Of a stretch of 64,000 nt of DNA, positions 32,966 through 45,548 are shown in pieces. The notes under the pieces are model-generated. The model had not been told where the DNA came from and did no database searches. It saw only the letters and a program-made list of their open reading frames with translations. Both the position numbers and the translations under genes were made by a program. This DNA is from Caprimulgus europaeus (lineage: Eukaryota; Chordata; Aves; Caprimulgiformes; Caprimulgidae). Location of the stretch: assembly GCA_907165065.1 (NCBI GenBank), contig OU015551.1:124001-188000 (forward strand), written 5' to 3'. Each line of letters opens with the position of its first letter. The stretch's first letter is position 1.

Positions 32966-34100
32966 AGGACAAGTGCCACCAAGTGCCATAGCAACGCAGC
33001 TCGTGTAACCCTTGGGAGGTGGCACCTCTCAGCCACCAGCACCCTGTGACACCCAGCAGCCACCTCCTTGGGGACCACAGTGGCAGCCCCATGCTTAGGA
33101 CTGGGGTCCATCTCCAGGGTGGGTGAGCAGGTGGTGGGAGGAACAGAGGTCCAAATGGATGGGTGGGTGGGTGGGTGGTTGTTTGGGCCACCCCCCAGAC
33201 CTCACCCAGGCCCAGGCCAGCTGGACCACAGATGCAATGGCTGGTGCTGGCAGGACCCCTTCAAGTGTCCAGGGGGTGCCCAGGTATCAAGAAGAGCGAA
33301 ATATTGATGGTGTTACCGGTGAGAGTTTGGCAGGGCCAGCTGTTCCGCTCCACCTCACAGACCACACCCAGTCAGGCACAGGGGAAACTGAGGCACAGGA
33401 TGGCTGGCAGCACCCCAGGGATGGACCATGGGCTTCAGCAGGGCCTGTGGCAACTCCCCAGGGGGTGAAGAAGGAGCCTGGGGGACATGGGGACAGGAAC
33501 CCCACAGGAGGGATGGGGGGGTGGAGGGTCCAGCCCCAGCCAGAGTTTAAGGTGGGAGATGTGGTCTCTGTGATGCAACCCCCATGCCCAGTGCCCCCAT
33601 CCAGAGCCCAAGTAGGGCTCATGGGTGCCTTGCCCCTCAAGGCTGGCTTTGGGGGCACCTGTGGGTGCCACTGAGCTCTGCCCCACCAGGAGTGTGCGGG
33701 GCCTGGCAGCATCAGGGCATCGAGGGGGCTGGTGGGGGCAGATCCAGCCCCAGCACACAGCTGTCCGTCTGTCCGTCCCTCCCCGTGCGCTGCGCATGGC
33801 TGTGCTGACGTGGGCCTCCCTGCAGGCACATGTGTCCGTGTTTCCATGTGCACATGTCCGTGCCCACACCTGGGGTGTGCCCCCATGCCAGGGGTCTGCA
33901 CCCTTGAGCACCCACCTTTACATCCCCATGTGTGCCCACACCTGTGCACCCACATGCGCGTCCCTCCCCACACGTCTGTGCCCGGGGACCAGTGCAGCTC
34001 CACCGAGGGACGCTGCTGTCCTCAGGGGAAGGTCACGATGTCCCAGCCCTGCCACCTCCCCACACCCACACCTGGCTAAGGGGCGAGGGAGCAGGGCTGG
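32960..34100. other. Intergenic region SMIM24 to SMIM44-like gene
   Basis: GC-rich unique sequence. A GTGGGTGG-type run at about 33160-33185 and an impure CA/TG-rich stretch (33830-33990) are the only patterns seen. One MIR-like word lies at 33381. No gene recognised. Confidence 0.55.
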
Positions 34101-34110
34101 GGCAGGCTGC

Positions 34111-34116
34111 TTTATT
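34111..34116 (-). terminator. AATAAA poly(A) signal of the SMIM44-like gene
   Basis: CCCCAATAAAGC on the - strand, about 170 bp after the stop at 34289. Confidence 0.65.
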
Positions 34117-34288
34117 GGGGGGCAGCAAGAGCAGCCCCGAGTGGGGCTGAGCCAAGGACGCTGAAGGCGCGTGACAGCACCAGGCAGCATCACCCCTGCA
34201 CCCACGTCTGGGGCAGGGGGCCGTGCTGTGACTTGATGGCTGGGCATGGCTGCAGGGTCCCAGTGGTGGTGAGGAGGGTCCCCTGGCC

Positions 34289-36910
<2,622 letters not shown>

Positions 36911-36911
36911 G

Positions 36912-37690
36912 CCAGCACTTTATTCCCTGCTATCCCCCCCTCTGTGCCCACGCTGGGCTGCCCAGGGGGTCTGGGTGCTTGGTGACAACAGCAGACACCA
37001 GCCTCAGCCCTCCAGCTCCGGTTCTGCATGGGGGGAAGTGCAGGCAGGCTCTGCCTCACCCTGTAAGCCCTAATGGCAGTGCCATTCCCTGCAGAAAGAA
37101 AAAAGGCAGCCAAATCTTCCAAACTTTTGTCATGAAACAACCCCCATCCCAGGCCAAAGGCTGCCACAGAGCCCTGGCCTGCCCCCACAGGAGAGGCCAA
37201 ACCCACAGCACCGCGGAGGCAAGGAGGGACCCGGCTCAGCACCAGCACCAAGGGCGATTTAGAGGCATTGCACCACTACAACCTGCAAGAGCAAGTGCCC
37301 AAAGCCAGCCCTGGCCTCCCAGCAAAGCTCAGGTAGGGCAAGCAGAGCTGTTTTACGTGGAGCCATGATGACAGCGCAAGCCCACAGCAGACCTGGGCCC
37401 TGCACAGCCACAACAGGCTCCCACGTGCAGAGTGGAGCCCACCCAGCCCAAGCCCCGAGCCAGGCTGTGGGCAGACAGTGCTGGTCCTGGCAGAGAAAAA
37501 GGGGCAGATCCAGGAAATGGATGAGAACAGGGACGGGGGGGGGGGGGGGGGGGGGGGGGGGGAGAGGGGGGAGTGAAGCAACGTGCACCTTGACTGTGAC
37601 AAGGCGTGGATCCATGGTGATGGAGGCCGTGAGAGTGCAGCGGGGGGAAGGTGGGGGGCAGCTGCCCAGCCCCTTCCCCCCGGCCGGGGC
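36912..37690 (-). other. DOHH: DOHH 3' untranslated region
   Basis: From the DOHH stop to just past AATAAA (complement of 36919-36924). In the sense of the mRNA it contains a 28-nt poly(C) tract (complement of 37535-37562). Confidence 0.7.
37535..37562. repeat. G28 homopolymer (poly-C in DOHH mRNA)
   Basis: Twenty-eight consecutive G on the + strand, followed by GAGAGGGGGGAG. DOHH is transcribed from the other strand, so its 3' UTR would carry C28. The exact length is uncertain because such runs sequence poorly. Confidence 0.8.
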
Positions 37691-40083
37691 TCAGGCGGAG
37701 GTCTGCAGCCTGCAGAGCCCATCGGCGTACTGGAACTGGGCGCTGTTCTCGTACTGGTACATGTCCAGCGCCACCTGGCAGCTCTCTCGCACCACCCGCT
37801 CCTCGTCGCGGGCGAAGGCGCGCAGCGCCTCCAGGCAGGAGGGGCGGGCGATGGAGCCCAGGGCCTCGGCGCACTCGTGGCGCACCATGGGGCTCTCGGC
37901 GCGGCGGCGCAGCGCGGCCGCCAGCTGCGGCACAGCGGCCTCGTCCCGCAGCTGGCCCAGCACGTAGCCGATCTCGTGGCGGAAGAGGGCGCTGCCAGCG
38001 CGCAGCCCTGCGGGGAGGGGGTGGCACCGAGTTGCTGAAGGGCACTGGGATGCTTGGCCGGAGCCCCCCCCACCCAAAAGCCAGGGGAAGCCATGGGGCA
38101 AGCTGGCCGGGGTCTTAGAGGCAGCAGTCGCCACCCCAGACCCATGGGCGCTCTTGGGGAAGGGGATAAAGCACCTCCAGGAAGGGCTGTTCCACTCTGC
38201 GACCCGACCCCACGCAGCCCGGGCAGCCCCACCGCCGCGTGCTCGAAGCCCTGCCCCACAGCACAGGGACGCCCTCTCATGACGGTGGCACTTGCCCTCC
38301 TGGGAGAGCTGCCAGCACCCTCACCTGCCCCAGGGAGGCTGCCACTGCCCATGGGCCCTGCCCCATCAGTACAAGGTGCGTGGGGTGGACTGGCAGCACA
38401 GCCACAGCCTCAAGCCCTCCCCTGCTGTGGGACTGAACAACTGCAGCTGGACCTCACAGACCCCTGCACGCCTCACCTCGTGGTGCAGACAGGCCCTCAG
38501 CTGGTCCCAGATGTCTGGAGAGCCCTGTCCACTTCCCTGGGGCTGGGTCCAAACAGTTCCTGGGCTGTGGTCTGCCCCTTCCCCACTCAGGAGACATTCA
38601 CTCCCCTCTCTAGAGCTATTCCCAAACCCCAGGATGAGCTTGGCAGCCTCTGACTTTCCAGGATGGGAGAGCAGGACCTCAACACTCTGGGGCCAGGTTT
38701 CACCAGGCCAACATTCCAGACTGTGCCCTCTCCCACCCAGACCCACGGAGAAAGAAGTCCTGGGAGGACAGCGAGGGGGCTGTGGAACCCCAGACAGCAC
38801 AGAGCAGTTTGTGGTGCAGCTCTTGCAGCCAGCAGGGAGATGGCCCCTCTAGAAACAAACGCACAAAGCGCCTAGAAGGAGCCCGGCAGCTCTGGCAGCC
38901 CTGGATTTGGGAAGGGCCAATCCCAGATTAACCTGCACAGACTTAGAGCTGAGACTGCAGCAGCCTCAGGCTGGGCCTCACCGTCTGCCAGCGCCAGCGC
39001 CGCAGCGCGGCCCCCCAGGTTCCGCAGGGCGAACATGGCCCTGTAGCGGTCAAACAGCGGCCGCGACTCATCCAGGAGGGTGCTGCGGAGCGCGGCGACG
39101 TCCGTCTCCTCGGCAGGAGGAGCAGGATCTACGGAGAGGTAGGGACTAGTGCCTGGCTCCTGCTTGTTCTCCTGCAGCCACTCCAGCCTCCTCACCGCCA
39201 GCTGACACGTCTCCGCCACCTGCACGGACCGGGACACAGCCCTGGCTGTAGGACGGCACCGTATGGCGCTGGGAAGGTGCCCAGGGCTTCCCAAGGCAGC
39301 TGGGCACCAGCACGCAGCAGGGTGCTGCTCCCAGTGCCCCTGTCCACAGCCAGGGGCTTCCCAGGACAGACCTGCCTCACCATCCTGGACCAGTAACGCT
39401 GAACCCCAGGGAAAACGACCCCCCAAGAGCCTCACCTCAACCACAGGATCCTCTGAATATCTTTTCAGGATATCCAGCACACTGGGATTCCCAATAGCAC
39501 CCAGGGCTTCACCTGAAGGAAAGACATGTCAAGATGTTATCAAGGTGTCTAGGCGAGAAGGACCCTTCTGTGGTGAGGACACAGGCCTGACTCTTACTAG
39601 TTCTAAATGAGTCACCCTGGCCAGCAGGAAGAGCAAGGCTCAGCCAACCAATCCAGCCAGGGCTGGCCAAGAAATGTGGTGAGGCAGTTACACGCCTCAG
39701 TGTTTTCCAAGCCACAACCCCCAGGCTCGATCACGACCATCCCAAGCTGTTCTGTCAGCCCCTTGCAGGCTGGACCCTTCCCCTGCACCCACAGGAGCTG
39801 CCATCGTACCCGCCTCGTGCCTGACCATGGGCTCCTGGCCAGTGTCCTCCAGCACACGGATGAGCACAGGGATGGCGGCTTCGTCCTGCATCTGGCCCAG
39901 GCAATAGGCCAGCTCGTGCTTCAGCAGCGCCGAGCTGTCCCCGAAGGCCTGGCTGATCCAGTTCACGGCTGCGCGGCCGCCCAGACTGCGCAGGGTGAAA
40001 AGAGCCCGGAACCGGGCAGGCAGGGGCTGCGCCGCGTCCACCAGGGTCCGGCCGATGGCGTCCACCTCCTCCTCCGTCACCAT
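37691..40083 (-). CDS. DOHH: Deoxyhypusine hydroxylase
   Basis: HEAT-repeat di-iron monooxygenase that hydroxylates deoxyhypusine on eIF5A, the last step of hypusine synthesis, in the cytosol. Four coding exons on the complement: 39810-40083, 39436-39512, 38982-39219, 37691-38007. They join in phase to 301 residues (human 302). All four His-Glu metal-ligand pairs are present: [27 protein letters not shown] and MVRHECAEA. The order and the spacing between the two halves fit the family. The start [11 protein letters not shown] matches recalled human MVTEQEVDAIG, and upstream in-frame codons belong to the 5' UTR. The 5' end is a CpG island, and a non-coding first exon ends at 40470 and splices to 40148. 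Strong identification; no broken exon. Confidence 0.95.
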
Positions 40084-40700
40084 GGCGGCAGGGCGGGCAG
40101 GGTCCGGTCGCACACAGGCCGCGGCTGGGGCTCGCTCCGGTCACACTCCTGCGCATGGGGAAGGGGTTCGGGGGAGGCCCTGGGCGCAGCACCCGGGGCC
40201 AGGGGCGCCCTCAACCGCCAGCGGGTGCCTCACTCCGGGGCAGAAAGGGCCCCGGCCCAGCCGCTGCCGCGGGGGAGAAGGGGGCGCCCCGGCGCACCAG
40301 CGAGCCCGGTCCTGGGCCGGTGGGCCGAGCAGAGCCGAGTCTCGGGGCCGAGCCTGATCCCGCGTGAAGGGGCCTGGCCGGGCCCGGCTTGCCCAGACCC
40401 CTGGGGCCCACACGGACCCGCTGCCGCCGCGACCCCGCCAGCGCGGGACCGGCCTGCCCCCGCACTCACCGCGCGCCGCCATGCCGCTCCCTCACGTGAC
40501 CGCGCCGGCGGCTCCTACCACCGCACTTCCGGGTAGGAGAGGGCGCGGCCTCCCCGAGCCCGCCCAAGTGGGCAGGGGGGGATGTGAAGCTGCCTCCCCC
40601 CAAGCTCCCGACCAGTGGGAGCGGCCGAGGGAAACAGGGTCAATGGCGGCGCATGCGTAGTGGCGGCGGCGCGCAGGCCCGGCCGGTGTCCGAGGGGCTG
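40084..40700 (-). promoter_or_regulatory. DOHH: DOHH CpG-island promoter and 5' UTR exons
   Basis: Going upstream on the - strand: the 5' UTR part of exon 2 (40084-40148, acceptor gcgcag), intron 40149-40469, a first exon ending at 40470 (donor gtgagtg), an E-box CACGTG (40493-40498), an ETS-type CACTTCCGGG (40524-40533), and an NRF1-type GCGCATGCGT (40649-40658). High CpG, no TATA. The start site is inferred to be near 40500. Confidence 0.6.
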
Positions 40701-41776
40701 GGGAGGGGGTGGATTGGGGCTGCGGCCCCGCCCAGCCGAGGGGGCTCCGCTGCCCGAGGGCCGCGGCAGGGCCCCCGCTGGAGGCTGCTCCAGGCCGCGA
40801 GGTGCCTTTGCGGGGCTTTGCCAGCCGCCTCCAGCGCTCCGGCTGGGAGACCCCGACCCCGCCGGCGACGGATCCCGGCCCCGCGGGAAGGGCGGCACGG
40901 CGGGACGTGTCTGTGCCGCTCCCCCGCCCACCGCCTCCCAGCAGAGTGCTGATGGAGCTGCCTTTGCGCTGCGGCAGCGGGCGCGGCCCTGCCCCGGTGG
41001 AGGCAACGTGCCACCGGGCTGCAGCCCGCGGCAGGACGGCAGCGGGGGAATCGGCTGCTGCCGCTTGATTTCTCAGCCGATACCAGGAGCAGAGCCGAAC
41101 GTTTCTGCTCTCACTGCAGCCGGGCTGGGGGCAGAGATCAGAGGCGCTGTCAGGAGCTGGCTGGTGGGACGCGGAGGGACCTCGGGGGCTGAGCCACTGG
41201 GCGAGTGGGGCTGCCGGGCTGCTCAGCCCGGTCCCCCCAGGGGCAGCAGGGCAGGAGATTGCAGATACAATTTCGTTCCAGGCTAGTGCCAGCCCCCAGC
41301 AAGTCCCTGCTCTGCCTCGTCCTTACCTTACCCTCCCAAGTGTGTTTACACAGCAAGTTTCAAAGGGGTTTTGCCTTCTTATTTCAAGCTTCCTGAGGGA
41401 TTTGGCCTGATGGAGGGGCCTTAAGTCAGAGACGTGCTCTCAGGGAGACCCAGACAGCCCCCTCCCTTGCCCAGCCCCAATCCCCACTTCACTCAGCAGC
41501 ACACAACACAGCACCAGACCGCTCAAATCCTGGCAGAGAGCACAGGCACAAAATACATTCCACTGCCTGAAACCCCCGCAGCAAAACAAGCACAAGCACG
41601 ATGCAGCCACCCCCCTCCCCTCCCCGGAACAGCCAGTGCAGCCGGCAGCCTTCGGCAGAGGCAAGAGGGTGCAGCCCTTTGCCAAACAGCCTGGTACCAC
41701 TGAGCCAACGTCTGCTGGAGTCCGTGAGCAGTTCGTAAGCAAGGATGTGCAGGGCTGCCTCTCCCCGCTGGCTTCG
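40700..41776. other. Intergenic region DOHH to Harbinger-derived gene
   Basis: The CpG-rich part to about 41250 belongs to the DOHH island. The remainder is unique sequence and must contain the 3' UTR of the Harbinger-derived gene. No canonical AATAAA was found on the - strand here. No other gene recognised. Confidence 0.5.
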
Positions 41777-44113
41777 TCAGCCCTCCCCACAGCTCTCGAA
41801 GTACTGGCACATCAGCTCACGCACTTGCTCCGCCCGGCCGTCCTCCATGGCAGCCGGCGCGGGCTGGCAGGGCTTGGGCAGCTCGGTCGGCTCGGTGCCC
41901 TCCAGCCACTCCTGGTTGAAGGGGTTGTCATGGGCTTCGCAGATGTTGTGCAGGATGCAGCAGGCAAGCACAATGGTGGGCAGCAGCTCCAGGCTGCAGT
42001 CATCGCACTTCAGGAGGATCTGCCAGCGCGCCTTCAGGCGCAGGAAGGCGTTCTCGATCACGCTGTGTGCCCGCTTCAGGCGGTAGTTGAACTGCAGCTG
42101 CCGCTGGGTGAGGTTCTCGTCCTCCTGGTAGGGCTTGAGGATCCAGTCTTGCAAGGGGTAGGTGGCATCACCCAGCAACACGTACTTCTGCGCCTTCCCC
42201 ATGAAGTGCTTGGGAGGGTTGGGGCACAGCCGGCCCTCCTTGGCCAGCACCCACAGGCTGGAGCTCTCCAGGACCGCGCTGTTCTCCATGCTGCCAGGGA
42301 AGGCGGTGGAGACGTCCCAGAACTGGCCCAGCCCGTCCACGGTGGCTTGTGTCAGGATGGAGTGCCAGCCCTGGCCGTTGCAGTAGTCGGCGCTGAGGCG
42401 CAGCGGCGGGTGGATGGGGATGTGGAGGCTGTCCAGGGCGCCGATGCAGTGTGGGAAGCCCCAGCGGGTGCGGAAGATGCGCACCATGTTCTCCAGCTCC
42501 TTCTCATTGGGCAGACGCAGGTAGAGGGGCTTCAGCAGCAAGACAACAGCATAGCTCACCTCCCGGACACACGTCTGCACCGTGGATGGCCCCACACCAA
42601 AGAGCGGGCTGAGAGTCTGGTATTCCACGTTGGTGGCCAAGTGCCACAGGGCCACGGCCACCCTCTTCTCGAGGGGCAGGGTGGGGTGGAAGTGAGCACT
42701 GTGCGGAGCCAGCCCAGGCTGCAGCTGGTTGCAGACATAGAAGAAGGTCTCCTTGGACATCCGAAACTTCTCCAGCCAGTCCCGGGGCCCGAACTCCTTC
42801 AGGACCACCCGCTCCCACCAGTCCGTGCTCCTGACGCTGGGCCAGGCACGGGGGTAGAAGTAGCAGCTGGTTCTCCTCCGGCGAGCAATCAGGAGCTGCA
42901 GCGTGGCGGGGAGACAAAGAGGGGCATGAGACAGTGCTTCTCCAGCCCCCACCCTGTGCTTCACTGTGACCCCCTCGCTGAAGACCATCCAGCTCCAGTG
43001 ACCTGCCTGAGGCAGGGAGGACACCAGTGCCATGCAGCCCGTGGTCCCAACTGGCACTACCACCGGGTGAAATTTTCCTGTTCCTAGGAAATCCCATTGC
43101 GAACCCACCAGGCCATAGTTGTGGCCCTGGACAAGGTGCCCAGATGCTGCAGACAAGGAGCCTTCTGGAAAAGTCCCCTTTCAAGGTGGCCACTCACTCT
43201 GTGGTTTGATTTTTTAAAGAGTATTACTTGCTTTCCCACAACCGAGTGAACAGCAAGCTCAGCCATGACTTGGAAGGGGAGTGAGCACCTGTGGCACCTC
43301 TGCAGGAACTGCTTTTCTGTTATGAAATTCTAAAAAAAATCTTTAAGCTGAAAAGAGGCTTTTTTTTTTCCATCTTCCTTGGCAACTGCACAGGGAAGTG
43401 TGTTCCCTGTATTCCCCCAACAGCTTGTCCTCTCTGCCATGTGTCCCCAGGCCCTTCATATCCCCCATCCTTTGTGTCCCCCACCTTTGATGCTACACCC
43501 TCCCCTCATGTCCCCATGTCCTCTGTATCCCCTGTTCTTTGTGTCCTGGTTCACATCCCGTGTCCTTCAAGTCCCCCATCCTTTGTGTCCCTGTCATTGC
43601 GTTCCACCTATCCCCCATATTCCCCGTCCTTTGTGACCTCCGAGTCCCTCCGCCCGTGTCCTTTGTGTCCCACATCCTTTCTGTCCCTGTGTTTCGTGTT
43701 CCACGTGTCCCCTACATCCCCCATCCTTTGTGTCCCCGTCACCTGTGTCCCCCGCGTGTCCCTCATGACCGCCATCCTCCCCGTCCCCGCGTCCTTCCTG
43801 TCTCCCACCGATCGCGCCGCATCCTCGGTGCCCCCCGTGTCCCCGCCCCAGTCACCGTCATGAGCCGCTTCTGCCGTTGGCTGTAGTAGTGCCGGAGCCA
43901 GGCGCGCCGCTGCGGCCCGTCCCAGGCCCCGGTGCCAGCCCCGGCCATGGCCCGCCGCCCGCCCGCCCGCCGCCGCGCCAGCGCGCACAGCAGCACCAGC
44001 AGCCGCTCCTGCATTTTCAAATCGGGAGCCGGGGACGCCCTGGAAGTGATCGGCCGCGGGGTCACGGCGGGACCGGGGGGCGGAGCAGCACCACCGCCTC
44101 CACCCGCAGCCAT
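41777..44113 (-). CDS. Harbinger transposase-derived nuclease-like protein (HARBI1-like)
   Basis: Two exons on the complement, 43856-44113 and 41777-42895, joined at phase 0 (RLMT|LLIARR), giving 458 residues from the first ATG. A second good ATG at 44014 (A at -3) would give 425. Exon 2 is a complete DDE_Tnp_4-type domain. After a helical N-terminal part (DWWERVV, FRMSKETFFYVC, LEKRVAVALWHLATN) come GALDSLHIPIH (D241), GDATYPL (D329) and HSVIENAFLRLKARW (E367), which fit the DDE acidic positions with K six residues after E. The further conserved Asp of the usual PGSxxD motif is Asn here (PGSMEN, N291). There is no premature stop and no visible terminal inverted repeat or target duplication. 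Single, intron-bearing and placed between two conserved housekeeping genes, it looks domesticated. It is not HARBI1 itself by location. Function unknown. Confidence 0.85.
42896..43855 (-). other. Intron of the Harbinger-derived gene, with TTTGTGTCCC-type repeat
   Basis: The intron runs between donor gtgactgg and acceptor gccacgctgcag on the - strand. Its left part is unique. From about 43440 to 43780 the + strand repeats words like CCCATCCTTTGTGTCCC and CCATGTCC with irregular spacing, a degenerate tandem repeat. Confidence 0.7.
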
Positions 44114-45180
44114 CACCGCGGCAGCGGCGACAGCCGCCCTGCCTCGCTCCCCACTCCCGCGCGGCGCTGGCACCGGCCCGCTCCGCCACCGCCCCGCACG
44201 GGCTGAGGCTGCAGGTCACCCCGGGCTCTGCTGCTGCCGCCGCGGTGGAGCCGCCCGTCCTGACCGACACCCACGCGTTTAACCCGCGGGAAGGCGCCGG
44301 GCTCCGCTTTAGGGGAGAACCTGCACCAGAAAAACCCCAACGGCAAACACGCGGTGCCGGTCGCCTGAGGGTGCTCCGAGAGCAGGGCCCGAGGTCCCCG
44401 AAGCCTGGGAGTTTTTCGGGACTGCCGCGGTGGAGGATATTCCACCTCCCGAGGTCACCTCTGACCCTCAGCCCCCATGCTGTGTGTCTCCCCCGTGTCC
44501 CTCGTGGCCCCCGTCCTCCCCGCCCCTGCTGGCTCCTCCTGTCCTGGCTGCGGGGTCCTTTAGCAGGAACCACTCGGTCCCTCCGGGGTTCCCGGTTAGG
44601 GGCTGCTGCTCGGTGGTATCAGTAACACACAAGGCAGCTCCAAAGAGACACGCGGTTAATCACGGGCGACCGAGCTGCGTGAATGAGGGGAATCGCCGCA
44701 ACGGCATCGCCGCAGTGCGACCAAGATGGGTCATCGATGCGGGGCAGGGAGACGTTGCCGTCGGGCTGAGAGAGCACCGGAACGTTAAAGACACCGTCCG
44801 CGGGGATGGCACCCGCCGCCGCCTTTGACACGCACCGAGCCCGCCGGCGGCAGCCTGGCACAGGGGCGAGGCGCAGGCGCGGCGGGAAGGGCCGCTGTGC
44901 TAGTGCTGAGAACGGCTCAGGAGCGGGTCCGCCCGGCCGGCGCTGGCCCGGGACTCGAGCGGCTCCTCAGGTCCACGAGTGCCCGCCGGGAACGGCCAAG
45001 CCGGGAATGGCCGGCAGGGTCCGGCTTCTCAGCGGCCGCTGCCGGGGCGCGGCACGGCGAAAGAAGGGCGGGCAGCGCGGCCCCGCGTCGCTTCAGGAGC
45101 CGCTCCTTAGCCCGCCGCCTCCCGCAGCCCCCCCCAGGCCGGGGCAGCCGCGAGGTGCCGAGGGGGCGGTGGCAGGGCCC
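44114..45180. other. CpG-rich region between the Harbinger-derived gene and FZR1
   Basis: Very CpG-rich, probably a shared promoter zone for two divergently transcribed genes (Harbinger-derived on -, FZR1 on +). A minus-strand frame of 80 codons (44619-44861) is open, but I do not recognise it and it has no family motif. Confidence 0.5.
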
Positions 45181-45548
45181 TGGCGGCGGGAGGCGGGGCG
45201 GGCCCGTCCCCCTCTCACCGCCGTGACGTCAGCGCGCTGAGAGGAGACGCCGGACCCTGAGCGCGAGGCCCGTGCCCCAGCCCGGCGGGGCCGCGCGGAG
45301 GGGGCGGGGTGACCCTGAGGGGGCTGGGCTGGGCGGGCCGTGGTCGTTGCCATGGCGCCGCGAGCCGCTGCTTCCTGTATTGATTCGAACGGGAGGGCGG
45401 GGCGCGCTCCCGTCGTGCCGCGCGCGGAGGGGGCGGGGCCAGCGGGCGGGGGCAGCGCCGCGGGGCGGCCGCCATATTGGGGAGCTCTGGGGCCGGCGGA
45501 GACTGACAGGAGGAGGCGGAGCGGGGCCGGGCCGGGCCGGCCGGGCAG
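45181..45548 (+). promoter_or_regulatory. FZR1: FZR1 CpG-island promoter and non-coding exon 1
   Basis: Full CRE TGACGTCA at 45224-45231, GC boxes (GGGGCGGGG types) at 45301 and 45431, and a YY1-type GCCGCCATATT at 45468-45478 just before the likely start site. A GC-rich first exon appears to end at 45548 with donor GGGCAG|gtaggg. TATA-less. Exon 1 boundaries are inferred, since no transcript is available. Confidence 0.55.

Noticed and set aside
41636-43087. 483-codon + strand ORF
   Set aside because: It is the antisense shadow of the Harbinger-derived exon, whose minus-strand frame has the family motifs.
41777-44113. Calling the Harbinger-derived protein catalytically dead because of PGSMEN
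   Set aside because: The Asp in GDATYPL is the more likely second catalytic residue in this IS5-like fold, and all three acidic positions are present, so activity cannot be ruled out from sequence.
45472-45480. SRF CArG box at CCATATTGG
   Set aside because: It has only five A/T between CC and GG; it fits a YY1 element better.
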